DNA from: Vibrio proteolyticus NBRC 13287
GTDB lineage: Bacteria; Pseudomonadota; Gammaproteobacteria; Enterobacterales; Vibrionaceae
Direction: 5' to 3'
DNA: 64,000 bases
NCBI RefSeq assembly: GCF_000467125.1
Contig: NZ_BATJ01000001.1
Coordinates: 1 to 64,000, forward strand
The notes under the pieces were generated by a model, which was not told the origin of the DNA, did no database searches, and saw only the letters and a program-made list of their open reading frames with translations. Positions 1-9,597 of this stretch are shown here, piece after piece. Numbering within the stretch: the stretch's first letter is position 1; every line of letters begins with the position of its first letter. The position numbers were made by a program, and so were the translations under genes.

Positions 1-3000
1 GCGAAACCCTGACGTTCACCGCCACCGATCCAAGTGGCGAATCGGTCAGTCAGGCGGTCGACTTTACGGTGCTGCCTGTGGTGGATATTGCAGACGACAG
101 TGCCGACGTGGTGGAAGAGACGCCAACCATCATCAACGTGCTGGGCAACGACAGCTTCGAAGGCACGCCAGTGGTCAGCGTGGCGCCAGGCCAGGGACCA
201 TCGAACGGCAGCATTATGGTGAACGCCGACGGCACCATCACCTACACACCGAACGACAATTACAACGGGGCGGACAGCTTTACCTATACGGTCACTTCCG
301 GTGGGGTCACTGAAACCGCGACTGTGGCGATTAACGTCACACCGGTGAACGATACGCCTATAGCATCACCAACAGTGATTGAAACTCTGGAAGACACATC
401 AGTGTTGATCGCATGGTCGCAGATGGGTGTTTCAGATATCGATACAGCAGATGACCAACTTGGAGTTCAGGCCACGGCTCTTCCAGCAAATGGCACGCTT
501 GAATATCAGGATTCAAATGGCGTTTGGCAGCTCGTTGCAATGGATCAGATCCTGAGCAAATCAGATTTTGACAGCGGCAAGGTCCGTTTCACGCCAGAGT
601 TGAACGAATCAGGTTATGATCAGCACGAACAGGCCGGTGTTGGCGATCAACATCAAGACTATGCACAGTTTAGTTTTAAACCTACTGATGGTGATGTTAC
701 CGGAGACGAGGTGTCTATCTCAATCGATGTGACCCCGGTTGCCGATAAGCCAAATCTGGACGTCACAAACCCAGAGTTAGCCCTACCTCAGCAGAATTTC
801 AACGTTTCTACGTGGTCTGGTGTGAACATCGGAGGCCATGGAGGAAACGGTGTTCAGGGCAGTACCCTAGTCAACGCGATTAATGCGTTGAGCTCAGAAA
901 ACGCAGCAACGTCTCAAATTGCGAATGCGCAACAACTGGGTACGAATGCGACCCCAGCAGATACTGCGGTACTGATCACAGGTCTTGCCTATCTGGAAGC
1001 TGGCGTAAGTTATGACTTTGTCGGCAATGCGGATGACAGTTTTGCTCTGCTCATTGGTGGGGCAATGACCGATGTCGCACGTTGGGGGAGCAACAGTGGC
1101 TCCATTCAGGGAGACAGCTTTACACCAACTGTATCCGGGTTCTACCCGATCTCCATCTATCATCATAATCAGAGCGGCCCAGGTAATTTTGATCTCAACG
1201 TTAAAATCGATGGCCAGGACGCCGTTGACCTTAGTAACAGCCACTTATCTGTTGTGACGGATGCACAAGCGCTACAGGAGACGGATATCAGAACTTCGGA
1301 TTTGATGTCTGTGGATGGTGTTGAAGTGTATCAGGTATACGGCGTGAATGAGGGAGCTCAGGATACTCGCATTCCATTATCTGAAATCAGCAGCAGTTTA
1401 GTGGATAGTGACGACTCTGAAACTTTGACTCTTACTCTGGAGGGGTTGCCTGTTGGAGCGACACTGAGTGATGGCGTAAACGAATTCGAAATGACTGACT
1501 CCGGTCAAGTGGTTGATATCACCGATTGGGATTTGGACAGCTTGTCAGTACTTCCGCCAGCAGGCAGCAGTGATGATTTTTCCATCACTGTTACATCCAC
1601 TGCGAGCGAACATTACTCTGACAGTACGGCGAGTTCAGTTGCCCAAATTGATGTCACTGTTTATCCGAATGTACCGACCATTGCTCAGGATGATTCGGCT
1701 TTGGGTCAGGAGGACACGACGGTTTCTGGTAATGTACTGGCTAATGATACAGACCCAGATTCCGCACTATCCGTTGTTCAATTCGAAGTGAATGGCGTAG
1801 AACACCCAAGCGGTGACACTGTAGCGTTGAACGAAGGTGCTTTGACACTGAATCCTGACGGTTCTTATGAGTTTGTTCCAAGTCAGCACTGGTCTGGTGA
1901 CGTACCGACAATTGTATACACCACGAATACAGGGAAAACCGCGACGCTCGATATCTCGGTAGAAGCGGTAGCTGATGCTCCATTAATTTCAGTGAATGTC
2001 GGGGATCTGCAACAAGTGAATGCAGTGCCTGATTTCAGTACGCTACCTGAAGACATCCGTGAGCAGATTAATACTGGAAACCTGAACATTGGAGGTATTG
2101 CGTTTGAACATGTCGATACTGCGCCAGCATTTAATAATGGTAATGCTGGTAATGACTTGATGATTGCTCCTGATGGCGCTGCACCTCAGAGTTTTGTTGG
2201 TGATACTCAAGCGGCAAACGTCAATGAGCAAGGCAGCGACATGTTTATCGGCACCAGCGGTAACGACTCGTTTTATGGTGGTAATGGCTCTCAGGATAGT
2301 GAGACAGCAATCGACTCTGTGGTGTATCAGGGAAGCGTTAGCGAGTACGTGATTGAATACCGTGGTTATGAGCACGCGGATCAACCTTACTGGCTAGTAA
2401 AAGATAGTCTTGAACGTGATACGTCCAGTGATAATTCGCCACACACTGACGATGGCGATCACCTGTATGGTATTGAACGTCTTTACTTTAAAGATGGCAT
2501 TATTGAACTGCACCCCGATGGTACCCATGAAATTTTAACGGATAAAGTCATTCCGGTTGAGGTGGATGTGGCATTGGTGGATACCGATGGCAGTGAGACG
2601 CTAAACGACGATATCGTCATCACAGGTATTCCAGATGGTGTTAGCTTGTTGGTGAACGGCCAGGAGGTTACGCGCGGCAGTGACGGTGCATATACGCTAT
2701 CACTCGATAATGATGGTGACGCTTCGTTTGAGTTGAAGGTGCCGTACAATTATCAGGGAACACTTGATTTTCCAATTGAGGTGACCGCGGCTTCGGTCGA
2801 AAACTCAAACAATGACACGGCGGAACAAAGCGTGACGGAAAACCTTTCTTTCCGTGACTACGTACTATCAACCGGGTCTTATGGTGATGACACAATAGAA
2901 GGCTCCGAAGAGCATGATTTGATTGTGGGTGACGTCCGTGGCCTGCAGATTGTGGCCGGTGAAGACTATAATATCGCTTTTGTTCTCGATACTTCCGGCA

Positions 3001-4457
3001 GTATGGGATGGGATGTTGAGACGGCGAAGTCTGAGTTACTTGTGGTATTCGATACCTTACTTGAAAGTGCTCAGGGTGATCATGCTGGTCAGGTTAATGT
3101 TCTGATCACTGATTTTTCTACCGGGCTCAATCACTCTGTATCTGTTGATTTGAGCTCATCGGACCCACGTTCTCAGTTTGTGTCAGCATTGAATCAGATC
3201 GGTGACCAAGGATCTGGCAATACTAACTATGAGGCAGCGTTTAAAGGTGCTGTAGATTGGTTCGCCACTCAGGAAGGCGGTAATAACATTACCTACTTTA
3301 TTTCTGACGGGGAGCCACAGTATGCGACAGAAGATGATCTGTATGCGTACCAGTTTGATGAGCTGTATTTGGATTATGATGCGGCGAATAACAAACTGAT
3401 TACTCTGGCAGACATTCTGCCGAGCAATTATACCTCTGGTGTGGTGATGTACAAAGGTCAGGAGATCATCGATAAAAACGGTAAACTGTACTCTCCATTG
3501 ACGGGGGCGCGCTTGGGGGATATGAGTAAGAATAATATTTCTTATGACTATTACGATCGCGCTAACGTGACTCAGCAAAGCCAGCATATGTATCAGCTAT
3601 TGGCACTGATGTCTTCTGTAGAAGCTATTGGTATTGGTTACTACTTAGATCAGGATACATTGGACGACTACGACAGTGATGGTGTTGTGGATACTGCCAT
3701 TGATGTGTCTGACTTGTCGAATGTCATTCTGGGTAAAGAGATCGATTTGCTGCAAGGTGGAGACACGATCGACGCGAAGTCAGGGGATGATATTCTCTTC
3801 GGTGACCTGGTGCAGTTTGATGGTATCAGTGGCCAGGGCGTTCCGGCGATTCAAAAGTATGTCGCCGCACAAACCGGAGAAGAGCTTTCAGCCGTCAACG
3901 CCCGTGACATTCACGAGTACATTCGTGAACATGTTGAAGAGTTTGATCAATCCCGCACCAACGACAAAGCGGATACGCTTGTCGGAGGTGAGGGCAATGA
4001 CATTCTGTTCGGTCAGGGTGGGGATGACACGCTCGATGGCGGGCTCGGTAACGATATTCTGATTGGCGGTACGGGGCAGGATACCTTAATCGGTGGATTA
4101 GGTGATGACATCCTGACTGGTGGTGCTGATGCCGATATCTTTAAGTGGACAGAAGGCTCGTTGGATAACGGCACCGATGTGGTCGAAGATTTCCAACGCG
4201 GTGAAGATGTCCTCGACTTCAGTGACATCGTTGGCGAGACAGGTCACAACACTATGGATGAGCTGTTGAGTTCGATTCAGGTGGAAATTTCGGGTAATGA
4301 TTTAACGCTGGATATTCCACATGGAGAGACTGGTGAGAGTCAAACTATTGTGATCAAGAATGGCGCAGATGCATTCAGCGATATGATCAGTGCTGATCCG
4401 TCCGGGTTTGCTCAGGATGTATTAAACTCGCTCACCAAGCATAACGTAGATAGCTAA
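1..4457 (+). CDS. Giant RTX adhesin, C-terminal part (5' truncated by window)
   Basis: The reading frame is open from base 3, so the gene starts upstream of the window. Reading order: Ig/cadherin-like tandem repeats (to about nt 770, each ending in a V-T-P-V-N-D type linker); a PA14-like domain (about nt 780-1240) with a D-D-S-F-A-L-L strand typical of sugar-binding PA14 folds; further beta-rich repeats; an RTX-associated segment (about nt 2230-2520); a von Willebrand A domain (about nt 2960-3700) whose MIDAS motif D-T-S-G-S is at nt 2988 and S-D-G-E-P near 3305; then nonapeptide GGxGxDxL calcium repeats (about nt 3970-4135) and an uncleaved secretion tail. This is the C-terminal order of type-I-secreted, LapA/FrhA-like biofilm adhesins. 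Such proteins are exported through a TolC-type channel and held in the outer membrane by an N-terminal plug, which is not visible here. No transporter genes follow. Confidence 0.9.
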   Translation, partial: ETLTFTATDPSGESVSQAVDFTVLPVVDIADDSADVVEETPTIINVLGNDSFEGTPVVSVAPGQGPSNGSIMVNADGTITYTPNDNYNGADSFTYTVTSGGVTETATVAINVTPVNDTPIASPTVIETLEDTSVLIAWSQMGVSDIDTADDQLGVQATALPANGTLEYQDSNGVWQLVAMDQILSKSDFDSGKVRFTPELNESGYDQHEQAGVGDQHQDYAQFSFKPTDGDVTGDEVSISIDVTPVADKPNLDVTNPELALPQQNFNVSTWSGVNIGGHGGNGVQGSTLVNAINALSSENAATSQIANAQQLGTNATPADTAVLITGLAYLEAGVSYDFVGNADDSFALLIGGAMTDVARWGSNSGSIQGDSFTPTVSGFYPISIYHHNQSGPGNFDLNVKIDGQDAVDLSNSHLSVVTDAQALQETDIRTSDLMSVDGVEVYQVYGVNEGAQDTRIPLSEISSSLVDSDDSETLTLTLEGLPVGATLSDGVNEFEMTDSGQVVDITDWDLDSLSVLPPAGSSDDFSITVTSTASEHYSDSTASSVAQIDVTVYPNVPTIAQDDSALGQEDTTVSGNVLANDTDPDSALSVVQFEVNGVEHPSGDTVALNEGALTLNPDGSYEFVPSQHWSGDVPTIVYTTNTGKTATLDISVEAVADAPLISVNVGDLQQVNAVPDFSTLPEDIREQINTGNLNIGGIAFEHVDTAPAFNNGNAGNDLMIAPDGAAPQSFVGDTQAANVNEQGSDMFIGTSGNDSFYGGNGSQDSETAIDSVVYQGSVSEYVIEYRGYEHADQPYWLVKDSLERDTSSDNSPHTDDGDHLYGIERLYFKDGIIELHPDGTHEILTDKVIPVEVDVALVDTDGSETLNDDIVITGIPDGVSLLVNGQEVTRGSDGAYTLSLDNDGDASFELKVPYNYQGTLDFPIEVTAASVENSNNDTAEQSVTENLSFRDYVLSTGSYGDDTIEGSEEHDLIVGDVRGLQIVAGEDYNIAFVLDTSGSMGWDVETAKSELLVVFDTLLESAQGDHAGQVNVLITDFSTGLNHSVSVDLSSSDPRSQFVSALNQIGDQGSGNTNYEAAFKGAVDWFATQEGGNNITYFISDGEPQYATEDDLYAYQFDELYLDYDAANNKLITLADILPSNYTSGVVMYKGQEIIDKNGKLYSPLTGARLGDMSKNNISYDYYDRANVTQQSQHMYQLLALMSSVEAIGIGYYLDQDTLDDYDSDGVVDTAIDVSDLSNVILGKEIDLLQGGDTIDAKSGDDILFGDLVQFDGISGQGVPAIQKYVAAQTGEELSAVNARDIHEYIREHVEEFDQSRTNDKADTLVGGEGNDILFGQGGDDTLDGGLGNDILIGGTGQDTLIGGLGDDILTGGADADIFKWTEGSLDNGTDVVEDFQRGEDVLDFSDIVGETGHNTMDELLSSIQVEISGNDLTLDIPHGETGESQTIVIKNGADAFSDMISADPSGFAQDVLNSLTKHNVDS

Positions 4458-4463
4458 CGATAT

Positions 4464-4492
4464 AAAAAGGGCCTGATTCAGGCCCTTTTTTG
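4464..4492. terminator. Bidirectional terminator between the adhesin and rlmI
   Basis: A GGGCCT...AGGCCC hairpin is flanked by an A-run on the left and a T-run on the right. It can stop transcription of the adhesin on the plus strand and of rlmI on the minus strand. Confidence 0.85.
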
Positions 4493-4510
4493 ATGCGAGT
4501 TTTGCTGACT

Positions 4511-5716
4511 TTAAAGTACTTTGCAGGCAAAACCTTTGAGGTAGAAACCTTCAGGATACGCACTGTCAGTCGGATGGTCGGCCGCTTGCTCAAAACGCTC
4601 AACAAACTTCACTTGTCGCTTGGCATCCAATGCGGCGTCGGCGATGATTTTCTGGAATAATACCTGATCCATCAAACCCGAACATGAATACGTTAATAGT
4701 GTGCCACCCGGTTTAAGAATCTGCATGGCGAGCATGTTGATGTCTTTGTAGCCTCGGCAGGCGCCGTTGAGCTGTGCTTTCGATTCAGCGAACTTAGGTG
4801 GGTCCATAATGACCACATCAAATTGAGTACCTTGATCGCGATATTCACGCAACAGTTTAAAGACGTCAGCATTCAAAAATACCGCACGTTTTTTAGAAAT
4901 ATCAAACTCGTTCAGCTCGGCGTTGTACCTGGCTGTATCCAAGGCCGGTTGAGATACATCCGCGTTAATTACACGTTTTGCTCCACCTTTTAGTGCGTAC
5001 AAACCAAATCCGCCAGTGTATGAAAAGCAGTTCAATACTTCTTTGTTCTGTACGTATTTCACGGCTTGCTGACGGCTATCACGCTGATCAAGATAAAAGC
5101 CGGTTTTGTGTCCACCTACAATATCGACACTGATCTTTACGCCGTTCTCTTCAATAACGACCGATTTTGGTGGCTCTTCGCCATGGAGTACACCTGTCGT
5201 CTCCTCCAAGCCTTCTTTTTTACGTACAGACACATCTGAACGCTCGTAAATATTGCAATCCGGAAAAACCTGCGTAAGAGCGGCAACCAGTTTGTCTTTT
5301 TGGTATTCAGCACCGGCACTCAGGAGTTGGCATACCAGAAAGTGGTCATATTTATCAATGGTGATACCCGGCAAGCCGTCGGACTCTGCAGCAATCAGAC
5401 GATAGCCCGTTAATCCGTCTCGCTGAATGATATCTTCGCGCAAGAGCTGGGCATCCTGAATGCGACGCACAAAGAAGTCAGTATCGATACTGACTTTATC
5501 GAAGCTCCAGACGCGAGCTCGAATCTGTGAATGGGGGGAGTACGCGGCTTTCGCCAGCCATTGTCCATCATGAGCATAAACATCGACCGTTTCGCCCAGC
5601 GTTGGCTCGCCTTCTACTCGCAGGATGCCACGTGAGAAGATCCAAGGGTGTTTGCGACGCAGACTTTTGTCACGTCCTTTAACAAGATGAATTGCCGGGG
5701 TCATTTCAATACTCAT
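4511..5716 (-). CDS. rlmI: 23S rRNA m5C1962 methyltransferase RlmI
   Basis: SAM-dependent cytosine-C5 methyltransferase acting on 23S rRNA C1962. The N-terminus is a PUA-type RNA-binding domain ([15 protein letters not shown]). The Rossmann domain follows with the SAM site around [11 protein letters not shown] and the motif IV M-D-P-P-K-F; a late Y-S-C-S-G stretch resembles the catalytic Cys region of the family. Length (about 401 aa) fits E. coli RlmI. I chose the ATG at 5716 (M-S-I-E-M) because homologues begin a few residues before the V/L-K-G-R motif. An upstream in-frame ATG at 5740 adds only eight residues, and neither start has a clear Shine-Dalgarno sequence. It is monocistronic, convergent with the adhesin. 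Confidence 0.9.
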   Translation of the reverse strand: MSIEMTPAIHLVKGRDKSLRRKHPWIFSRGILRVEGEPTLGETVDVYAHDGQWLAKAAYSPHSQIRARVWSFDKVSIDTDFFVRRIQDAQLLREDIIQRDGLTGYRLIAAESDGLPGITIDKYDHFLVCQLLSAGAEYQKDKLVAALTQVFPDCNIYERSDVSVRKKEGLEETTGVLHGEEPPKSVVIEENGVKISVDIVGGHKTGFYLDQRDSRQQAVKYVQNKEVLNCFSYTGGFGLYALKGGAKRVINADVSQPALDTARYNAELNEFDISKKRAVFLNADVFKLLREYRDQGTQFDVVIMDPPKFAESKAQLNGACRGYKDINMLAMQILKPGGTLLTYSCSGLMDQVLFQKIIADAALDAKRQVKFVERFEQAADHPTDSAYPEGFYLKGFACKVL

Positions 5717-5740
5717 ATTGGGCTGTTTGAAAGGGGGCAT

Positions 5741-6134
5741 ATTGTCCGGGAAGCGCTATACAAAAGCAAATGAAATACGAACAAAAAGAGTTGCATACTT
5801 GCGGAATTCTGGAGCTTTAGTGGTGCATCTTTTAAGGACCAGAACCACTTGAATGTTTTGTCGCCATGGTTGCTGCATTATTCGTTCTTCTTGATAAAGT
5901 TTATCGAGCAGCTTGTCAGTGGCGCGATTTAATACCAGAGTGAATAGAACAAAGGCGCGAAGAGGTAAGATAAGAAGACGGTACTTTTATTGAATTTTCA
6001 GGTGAATGAGATATTTGTCGATTCAACGAAATGGAGCCTGTTTCATAATACCCCAATGAGAGATTCACTTTCATAGTGAGCGGGGCAACAGACGTTGGCA
6101 AATGTATTACTCACGAAGAGAGGAGGCGTACGAT
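5741..6134. other. Gene-free stretch between divergent rlmI and acyP
   Basis: About 390 bases between divergently transcribed genes, presumably holding both promoters. I find no convincing gene, strong -10/-35 pair or regulator box. A 61-codon minus-strand frame at 5916-6101 has no family signature and no ribosome binding site. Confidence 0.5.
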
Positions 6135-6407
6135 ATGGAACAGAAATGCGTTAAGTTTATAGTCTCTGGTGTGGTTCAGGGAGTTGGTTTTCGTTATCAC
6201 ACCTGTTATGAAGGCCTGTGTCTTGGATTAACCGGTTATGCTAAAAATCTGTCAAATGGGGACGTCGAAGTCATGGCTTGTGGTCAGGAAGAGAGCATAG
6301 AAGCGTTGGCTCAATGGCTGAATAATGGACCGAAGATGGCAACGGTAGACCGCCTGGAAAGAGAAGAGGCGGTCTATAAGGAGTTCAAAGGGTTTGAAAT
6401 TCTGTAG
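6135..6407 (+). CDS. acyP: Acylphosphatase
   Basis: Small cytosolic enzyme that hydrolyses acyl phosphates such as carbamoyl- and acetyl-phosphate. The 90-residue product carries the family motif G-V-V-Q-G-V-G-F-R with the phosphate-binding Arg, and the [13 protein letters not shown] segment with the catalytic Asn, ending in the usual G-F-E-I-L. The start at 6135 is set by a perfect AGGAGG at 6121-6126, eight bases upstream. A longer frame from 6102 would put that ribosome site inside the gene and add residues absent from the family. It is followed convergently by tusE with only six bases between stops. Confidence 0.93.
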   Translation: MEQKCVKFIVSGVVQGVGFRYHTCYEGLCLGLTGYAKNLSNGDVEVMACGQEESIEALAQWLNNGPKMATVDRLEREEAVYKEFKGFEIL

Positions 6408-6413
6408 CAAACC

Positions 6414-6743
6414 TTACAGACATTTCGCAGGTTTCGGTAAACCGGCCAGCTTTGTCGCTTGCTTGGCTGGGCCTTGTTTAAACAGTTTAAACAGATATTT
6501 ACTATTACCTTTTTCGGGACCGTGCGCTTTTTCCATGGCTTTTACCAACATGCGAACCGCGGGAGAGGTATTAAATTCCTCATAAAAATCGCGCACGAAG
6601 TGAATGACTTCCAAATGGGCATCGGTTAATTCAATCCCTTCTTGCTCTGCCAGAACCAGGATCATACCTTCGTCCCACTGTGTATGGTCAAGCAGGTATC
6701 CCTGAGCGTCGGTTTCAATGTTTTTACCTTTATATTCAAACAT
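6414..6743 (-). CDS. tusE: Sulfurtransferase TusE (DsrC family)
   Basis: Part of the Tus sulfur relay that carries persulfide sulfur from IscS/TusA/TusBCD to MnmA for 2-thiouridine at the tRNA wobble position. The 109-residue product has the TusE/DsrC fold motifs ([24 protein letters not shown]) and the essential penultimate Cys in the C-terminal K-C-L. The ATG at 6743 (M-F-E-Y-K-G-K) matches homologue starts; the longer frame from 6803 is discarded. It lies downstream of yccA, separated by a terminator. Confidence 0.93.
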   Translation of the reverse strand: MFEYKGKNIETDAQGYLLDHTQWDEGMILVLAEQEGIELTDAHLEVIHFVRDFYEEFNTSPAVRMLVKAMEKAHGPEKGNSKYLFKLFKQGPAKQATKLAGLPKPAKCL

Positions 6744-6815
6744 GATCTCTGTCCGAAAAACTACAACTCTAATAGGGTAGCTTACCTTTGCTGGTCGGCT
6801 CAACTACCGGAAAAG

Positions 6816-6852
6816 AAAAAGCCCGAAGGAGATTAACCTTCGGGCTTTTTTT
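6816..6852 (-). terminator. Terminator after yccA
   Basis: Long perfect stem AAAAAGCCCGAAGG / CCTTCGGGCTTTTT with a seven-base loop, 17 bases after the yccA stop and upstream of tusE. T-runs on both strands. Confidence 0.85.
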
Positions 6853-6868
6853 GCATCAATTTGTTCGA

Positions 6869-7531
6869 TTAGTCATCATTCATAATGCCAAGAATGCTTA
6901 GCAGACTGATGAAGATGTTGTAGATCGACACATACAGAGTCACTGTTGCTGAGATGTAGTTTGTCTCACCACCACGGATGATGCCTTGAGTTGTCATCAG
7001 AATCGCCATTGTAGAGAACACAATGAACAGGCTGCTGATGGCAAGGTGCAGAACTGTAGATTGAATGAAGATACTGGCGATCATACCAACGACCAGTACA
7101 ACAAACAGAGATAACATCAGGCCACCCATCATAGACAGGTCCCGTTTTGTGGTCAGAGCGTACGCAGATGCCGCCATAAAGGATAAGGCGGTTCCGCCCA
7201 GAGCAGTTAATACAACATCGCCCATGCCGGCGCCGATGTACATGTTAAGCAGAGGACCGACCGTGTAACCCAGGAAACCTGTGAACAGGAAGGTGAATAC
7301 CAGGCCCAAACCGTTATTGCGGTTTTTCTCTGTCAGGAACAGCAAGCCGTAAAAACCAACCAGCATGATGATAATGCCAGGGCGAGGAAGCTCCAGCGCC
7401 ATGGACACACCAGCCACTACCGCTGACCACAGCAGGGTCATCGACAGTAATGCGTAGGTGTTACGCAGAACTTTGTTTGTCTGGATCGCACTCTCGCGAG
7501 TCGCGGTACGTGAATACATAGAATTGTTCAT
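6869..7531 (-). CDS. yccA: YccA, Bax-inhibitor-1 family membrane protein (FtsH modulator)
   Basis: Inner-membrane protein of about 220 residues with some seven hydrophobic segments, of the BI-1 family. In E. coli YccA is an FtsH substrate that modulates FtsH proteolysis of unassembled membrane proteins such as SecY. The N-terminal T-R-E-S-A-I-Q-T-N-K-V-L-R-N-T-Y matches the YccA signature, and the acidic C-terminal N-D-D is typical. Start at 7531 (M-N-N-S-M) is chosen because AGGAAG lies just upstream; the ATG at 7543 would overlap that site. In E. coli also, yccA is next to tusE. Confidence 0.9.
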   Translation of the reverse strand: MNNSMYSRTATRESAIQTNKVLRNTYALLSMTLLWSAVVAGVSMALELPRPGIIIMLVGFYGLLFLTEKNRNNGLGLVFTFLFTGFLGYTVGPLLNMYIGAGMGDVVLTALGGTALSFMAASAYALTTKRDLSMMGGLMLSLFVVLVVGMIASIFIQSTVLHLAISSLFIVFSTMAILMTTQGIIRGGETNYISATVTLYVSIYNIFISLLSILGIMNDD

Positions 7532-7680
7532 AATCTTCCTCATGAAAGGGCTATGTTTATATGTACATTTATGGGGCTGAAAGTTCCCGATTTCAAGATT
7601 CAGCCTAATGTCTATACGTTAGATAATAATGGAAATATTCAAGTGTGTATTTTCCAAGATGTAACACAATATAACAATGA

Positions 7681-7707
7681 AAAAAGGCGATGAATATCGC
7701 CTTTTCA
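7681..7707 (-). terminator. Terminator at the end of the aap operon
   Basis: AAAAGGCGAT / ATCGCCTTTT stem with a four-base loop, 20 bases past the aapP stop. Confidence 0.8.
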
Positions 7708-7726
7708 ATTAGTTATCATATTTTTG

Positions 7727-8476
7727 TTAATGATGAAGTATCTGAGCGAGGAAGTTTTGTGTTCTGTCCGACTGTGGATTCTCGAAGAAATCAACGGGAT
7801 TGTTTTCTTCGATTATCTCGCCGGCATCCATGAATATCACCCGGTCGGCCACTTCTTTGGCAAAGCCCATCTCATGAGTGACACACAGCATGGTCATGCC
7901 TTCTTCGGCTAATTCGACCATAACATCAAGCACTTCGCGCACCATTTCAGGGTCAAGTGCTGACGTTGGCTCGTCAAACAACATCACTTGAGGGTTCATA
8001 CACAATGAGCGGGCGATAGCAACACGTTGCTGCTGACCACCAGATAACTGGCCCGGGTATTTATCGGCCTGATCCGGGATTTTGACCCGTTCAAGGTATT
8101 TCATCGCGACGGCTTCTGCTTCCTGCTTAGGCATTTTTTTCACCCAAATTGGCGCAAGAGTGCAGTTTTCCAGAACGGTTAAGTGCGGGAACAAATTGAA
8201 GTGCTGGAAACACATGCCGACTTCACGGCGCACCGCTTCGATGTTTTTTAAGTCTTCGGTCAGTTCGTTTCCTGACACGATGATCTGACCTTTCTGATGT
8301 TCCTCTAAGCGGTTTATGCAGCGAATCATGGTCGATTTTCCTGAACCAGAAGGGCCACAAATAACGATTCGTTCACCTTTTTTAACATCTAAGTTGATGT
8401 TTTTCAGCACGTGAAACTCTCCGTACCACTTATTCATGTCCTTAATTTGGATCATGTAGTCTTGTTGTTGCGTCAT
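7727..8476 (-). CDS. aapP: General L-amino-acid ABC importer, ATP-binding protein AapP
   Basis: Cytosolic ATPase of a polar amino-acid (HAAT-type) importer. All ABC signatures are present: Walker [10 protein letters not shown] near residue 42, Q-loop [10 protein letters not shown], signature L-S-G-G-Q-Q-Q-R, Walker [12 protein letters not shown] and the switch His in C-V-T-H-E-M. The 249-residue length is normal. AAGGAC lies before the ATG. It is last in a four-gene unit reading aapJ-aapQ-aapM-aapP on the minus strand, which fixes the assignment to the Aap family rather than GlnQ. Confidence 0.92.
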   Translation of the reverse strand: MTQQQDYMIQIKDMNKWYGEFHVLKNINLDVKKGERIVICGPSGSGKSTMIRCINRLEEHQKGQIIVSGNELTEDLKNIEAVRREVGMCFQHFNLFPHLTVLENCTLAPIWVKKMPKQEAEAVAMKYLERVKIPDQADKYPGQLSGGQQQRVAIARSLCMNPQVMLFDEPTSALDPEMVREVLDVMVELAEEGMTMLCVTHEMGFAKEVADRVIFMDAGEIIEENNPVDFFENPQSDRTQNFLAQILHH

Positions 8477-8498
8477 AATACGTCCTTGAGCTGATTAA

Positions 8499-9596
8499 CT
8501 ATCGTTTGTGACCGGTATGAAGTTTGTTTTCTAGCCAGATCGAATATCTCGACATGCCGAAACAAAACACCCAGAACACTAACGCGACAAATACATAACT
8601 TTCTGTGGCAAAGCCCAGCCAGTCAGGGTCGGTGTTGGCCGCCTGACCAATCCCCAGGACGTCAAACATCCCGATAATCAATACCAGGCTGGTATCTTTA
8701 AACAGGCCGATAAACGTGTTCACAATCGAAGGAATGGTGATTTTCAACGCCTGAGGAAGGATGATTAGCCCCATTTTTTTCCAGTAGGTCAGCCCAAGCG
8801 CGTCGGCGGCTTCGTACTGTCCTTTTGGTATTGCCTGCAAGCCACCGCGCACCACCTCTGCCATGTATGCGGCACTGAACATCACGACACCAATTAACGC
8901 CCGGAGCAGTTTGTCGGTCTCAGACCCTTCAGTCAGAAATAAAGGCAGCATCACCGAAGCCATAAACAGCACGGTGATCAACGGAACCCCACGCCATACT
9001 TCGATGTAGACGGTACAGATGCTGCGAATGATTGGCATCTCAGAGCGACGACCCAAAGCCAGTGCGACGCCAATCGGTAAGGAGACGATAATACCGACTA
9101 GTGCAATGATCAGTGTAACCAGCAGACCACCCCATTTATGGGTATCCACCACTTCAAGCCCGAATACGCCGCCGTACAACAGCGCTGCTGCTAAGAACGG
9201 GTAAACATTGACAAAAAAGAGCCAAATCCACAGACGTTTAGGCGTTTTTTCGTAAGCGAGCAGGGCGGTAAATACAGCCAGAGTGAAGTAAAACAGCTTA
9301 GGGCGCCATAATTCAGCTTCAGGGTAGAAGCCGAACATAAACTGATCCCAACGTACACTGATAAATACCCAACAAGCGCCATCGCGAGAGCAAGCATCAC
9401 GGGTTGTGCCCACCCAATCGGCACTCAGAATAGCCCAATCGAAGACGGCCCAGATACCTGAAAAAGCCAGATAACCAAGAATCAGTGTTAAAACCGAGTT
9501 TGCCGGGCTGTTAAACAGGTTTTTGCGTAGCCAGCCGATCACCCCGACCGTATTCGACGGAGGAGGCAGGTCTGGCTGAAATTGATGTACTTTCAT
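8499..9596 (-). CDS. aapM: General L-amino-acid ABC importer, permease AapM
   Basis: Inner-membrane permease subunit, about 365 residues, with hydrophobic segments through the N-terminal half and a C-terminal HAAT permease domain carrying the E-A-A loop (E-A-A-D-A-L-G-L-T-Y-W-K-K) that docks to the ATPase. The start at 9596 (M-K-V-H-Q-F) follows the aapQ stop by one base and has GAGAGG upstream; the longer frame from 9617 overlaps aapQ. The long N-terminal extension compared with GlnP-type permeases is the hallmark of AapM. Confidence 0.92.
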   Translation of the reverse strand: MKVHQFQPDLPPPSNTVGVIGWLRKNLFNSPANSVLTLILGYLAFSGIWAVFDWAILSADWVGTTRDACSRDGACWVFISVRWDQFMFGFYPEAELWRPKLFYFTLAVFTALLAYEKTPKRLWIWLFFVNVYPFLAAALLYGGVFGLEVVDTHKWGGLLVTLIIALVGIIVSLPIGVALALGRRSEMPIIRSICTVYIEVWRGVPLITVLFMASVMLPLFLTEGSETDKLLRALIGVVMFSAAYMAEVVRGGLQAIPKGQYEAADALGLTYWKKMGLIILPQALKITIPSIVNTFIGLFKDTSLVLIIGMFDVLGIGQAANTDPDWLGFATESYVFVALVFWVFCFGMSRYSIWLENKLHTGHKR

Positions 9597-9597
9597 A

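Noticed and set aside
5916..6101. Small minus-strand gene between rlmI and acyP
   Set aside because: No ribosome site, no family resemblance, low-complexity content.
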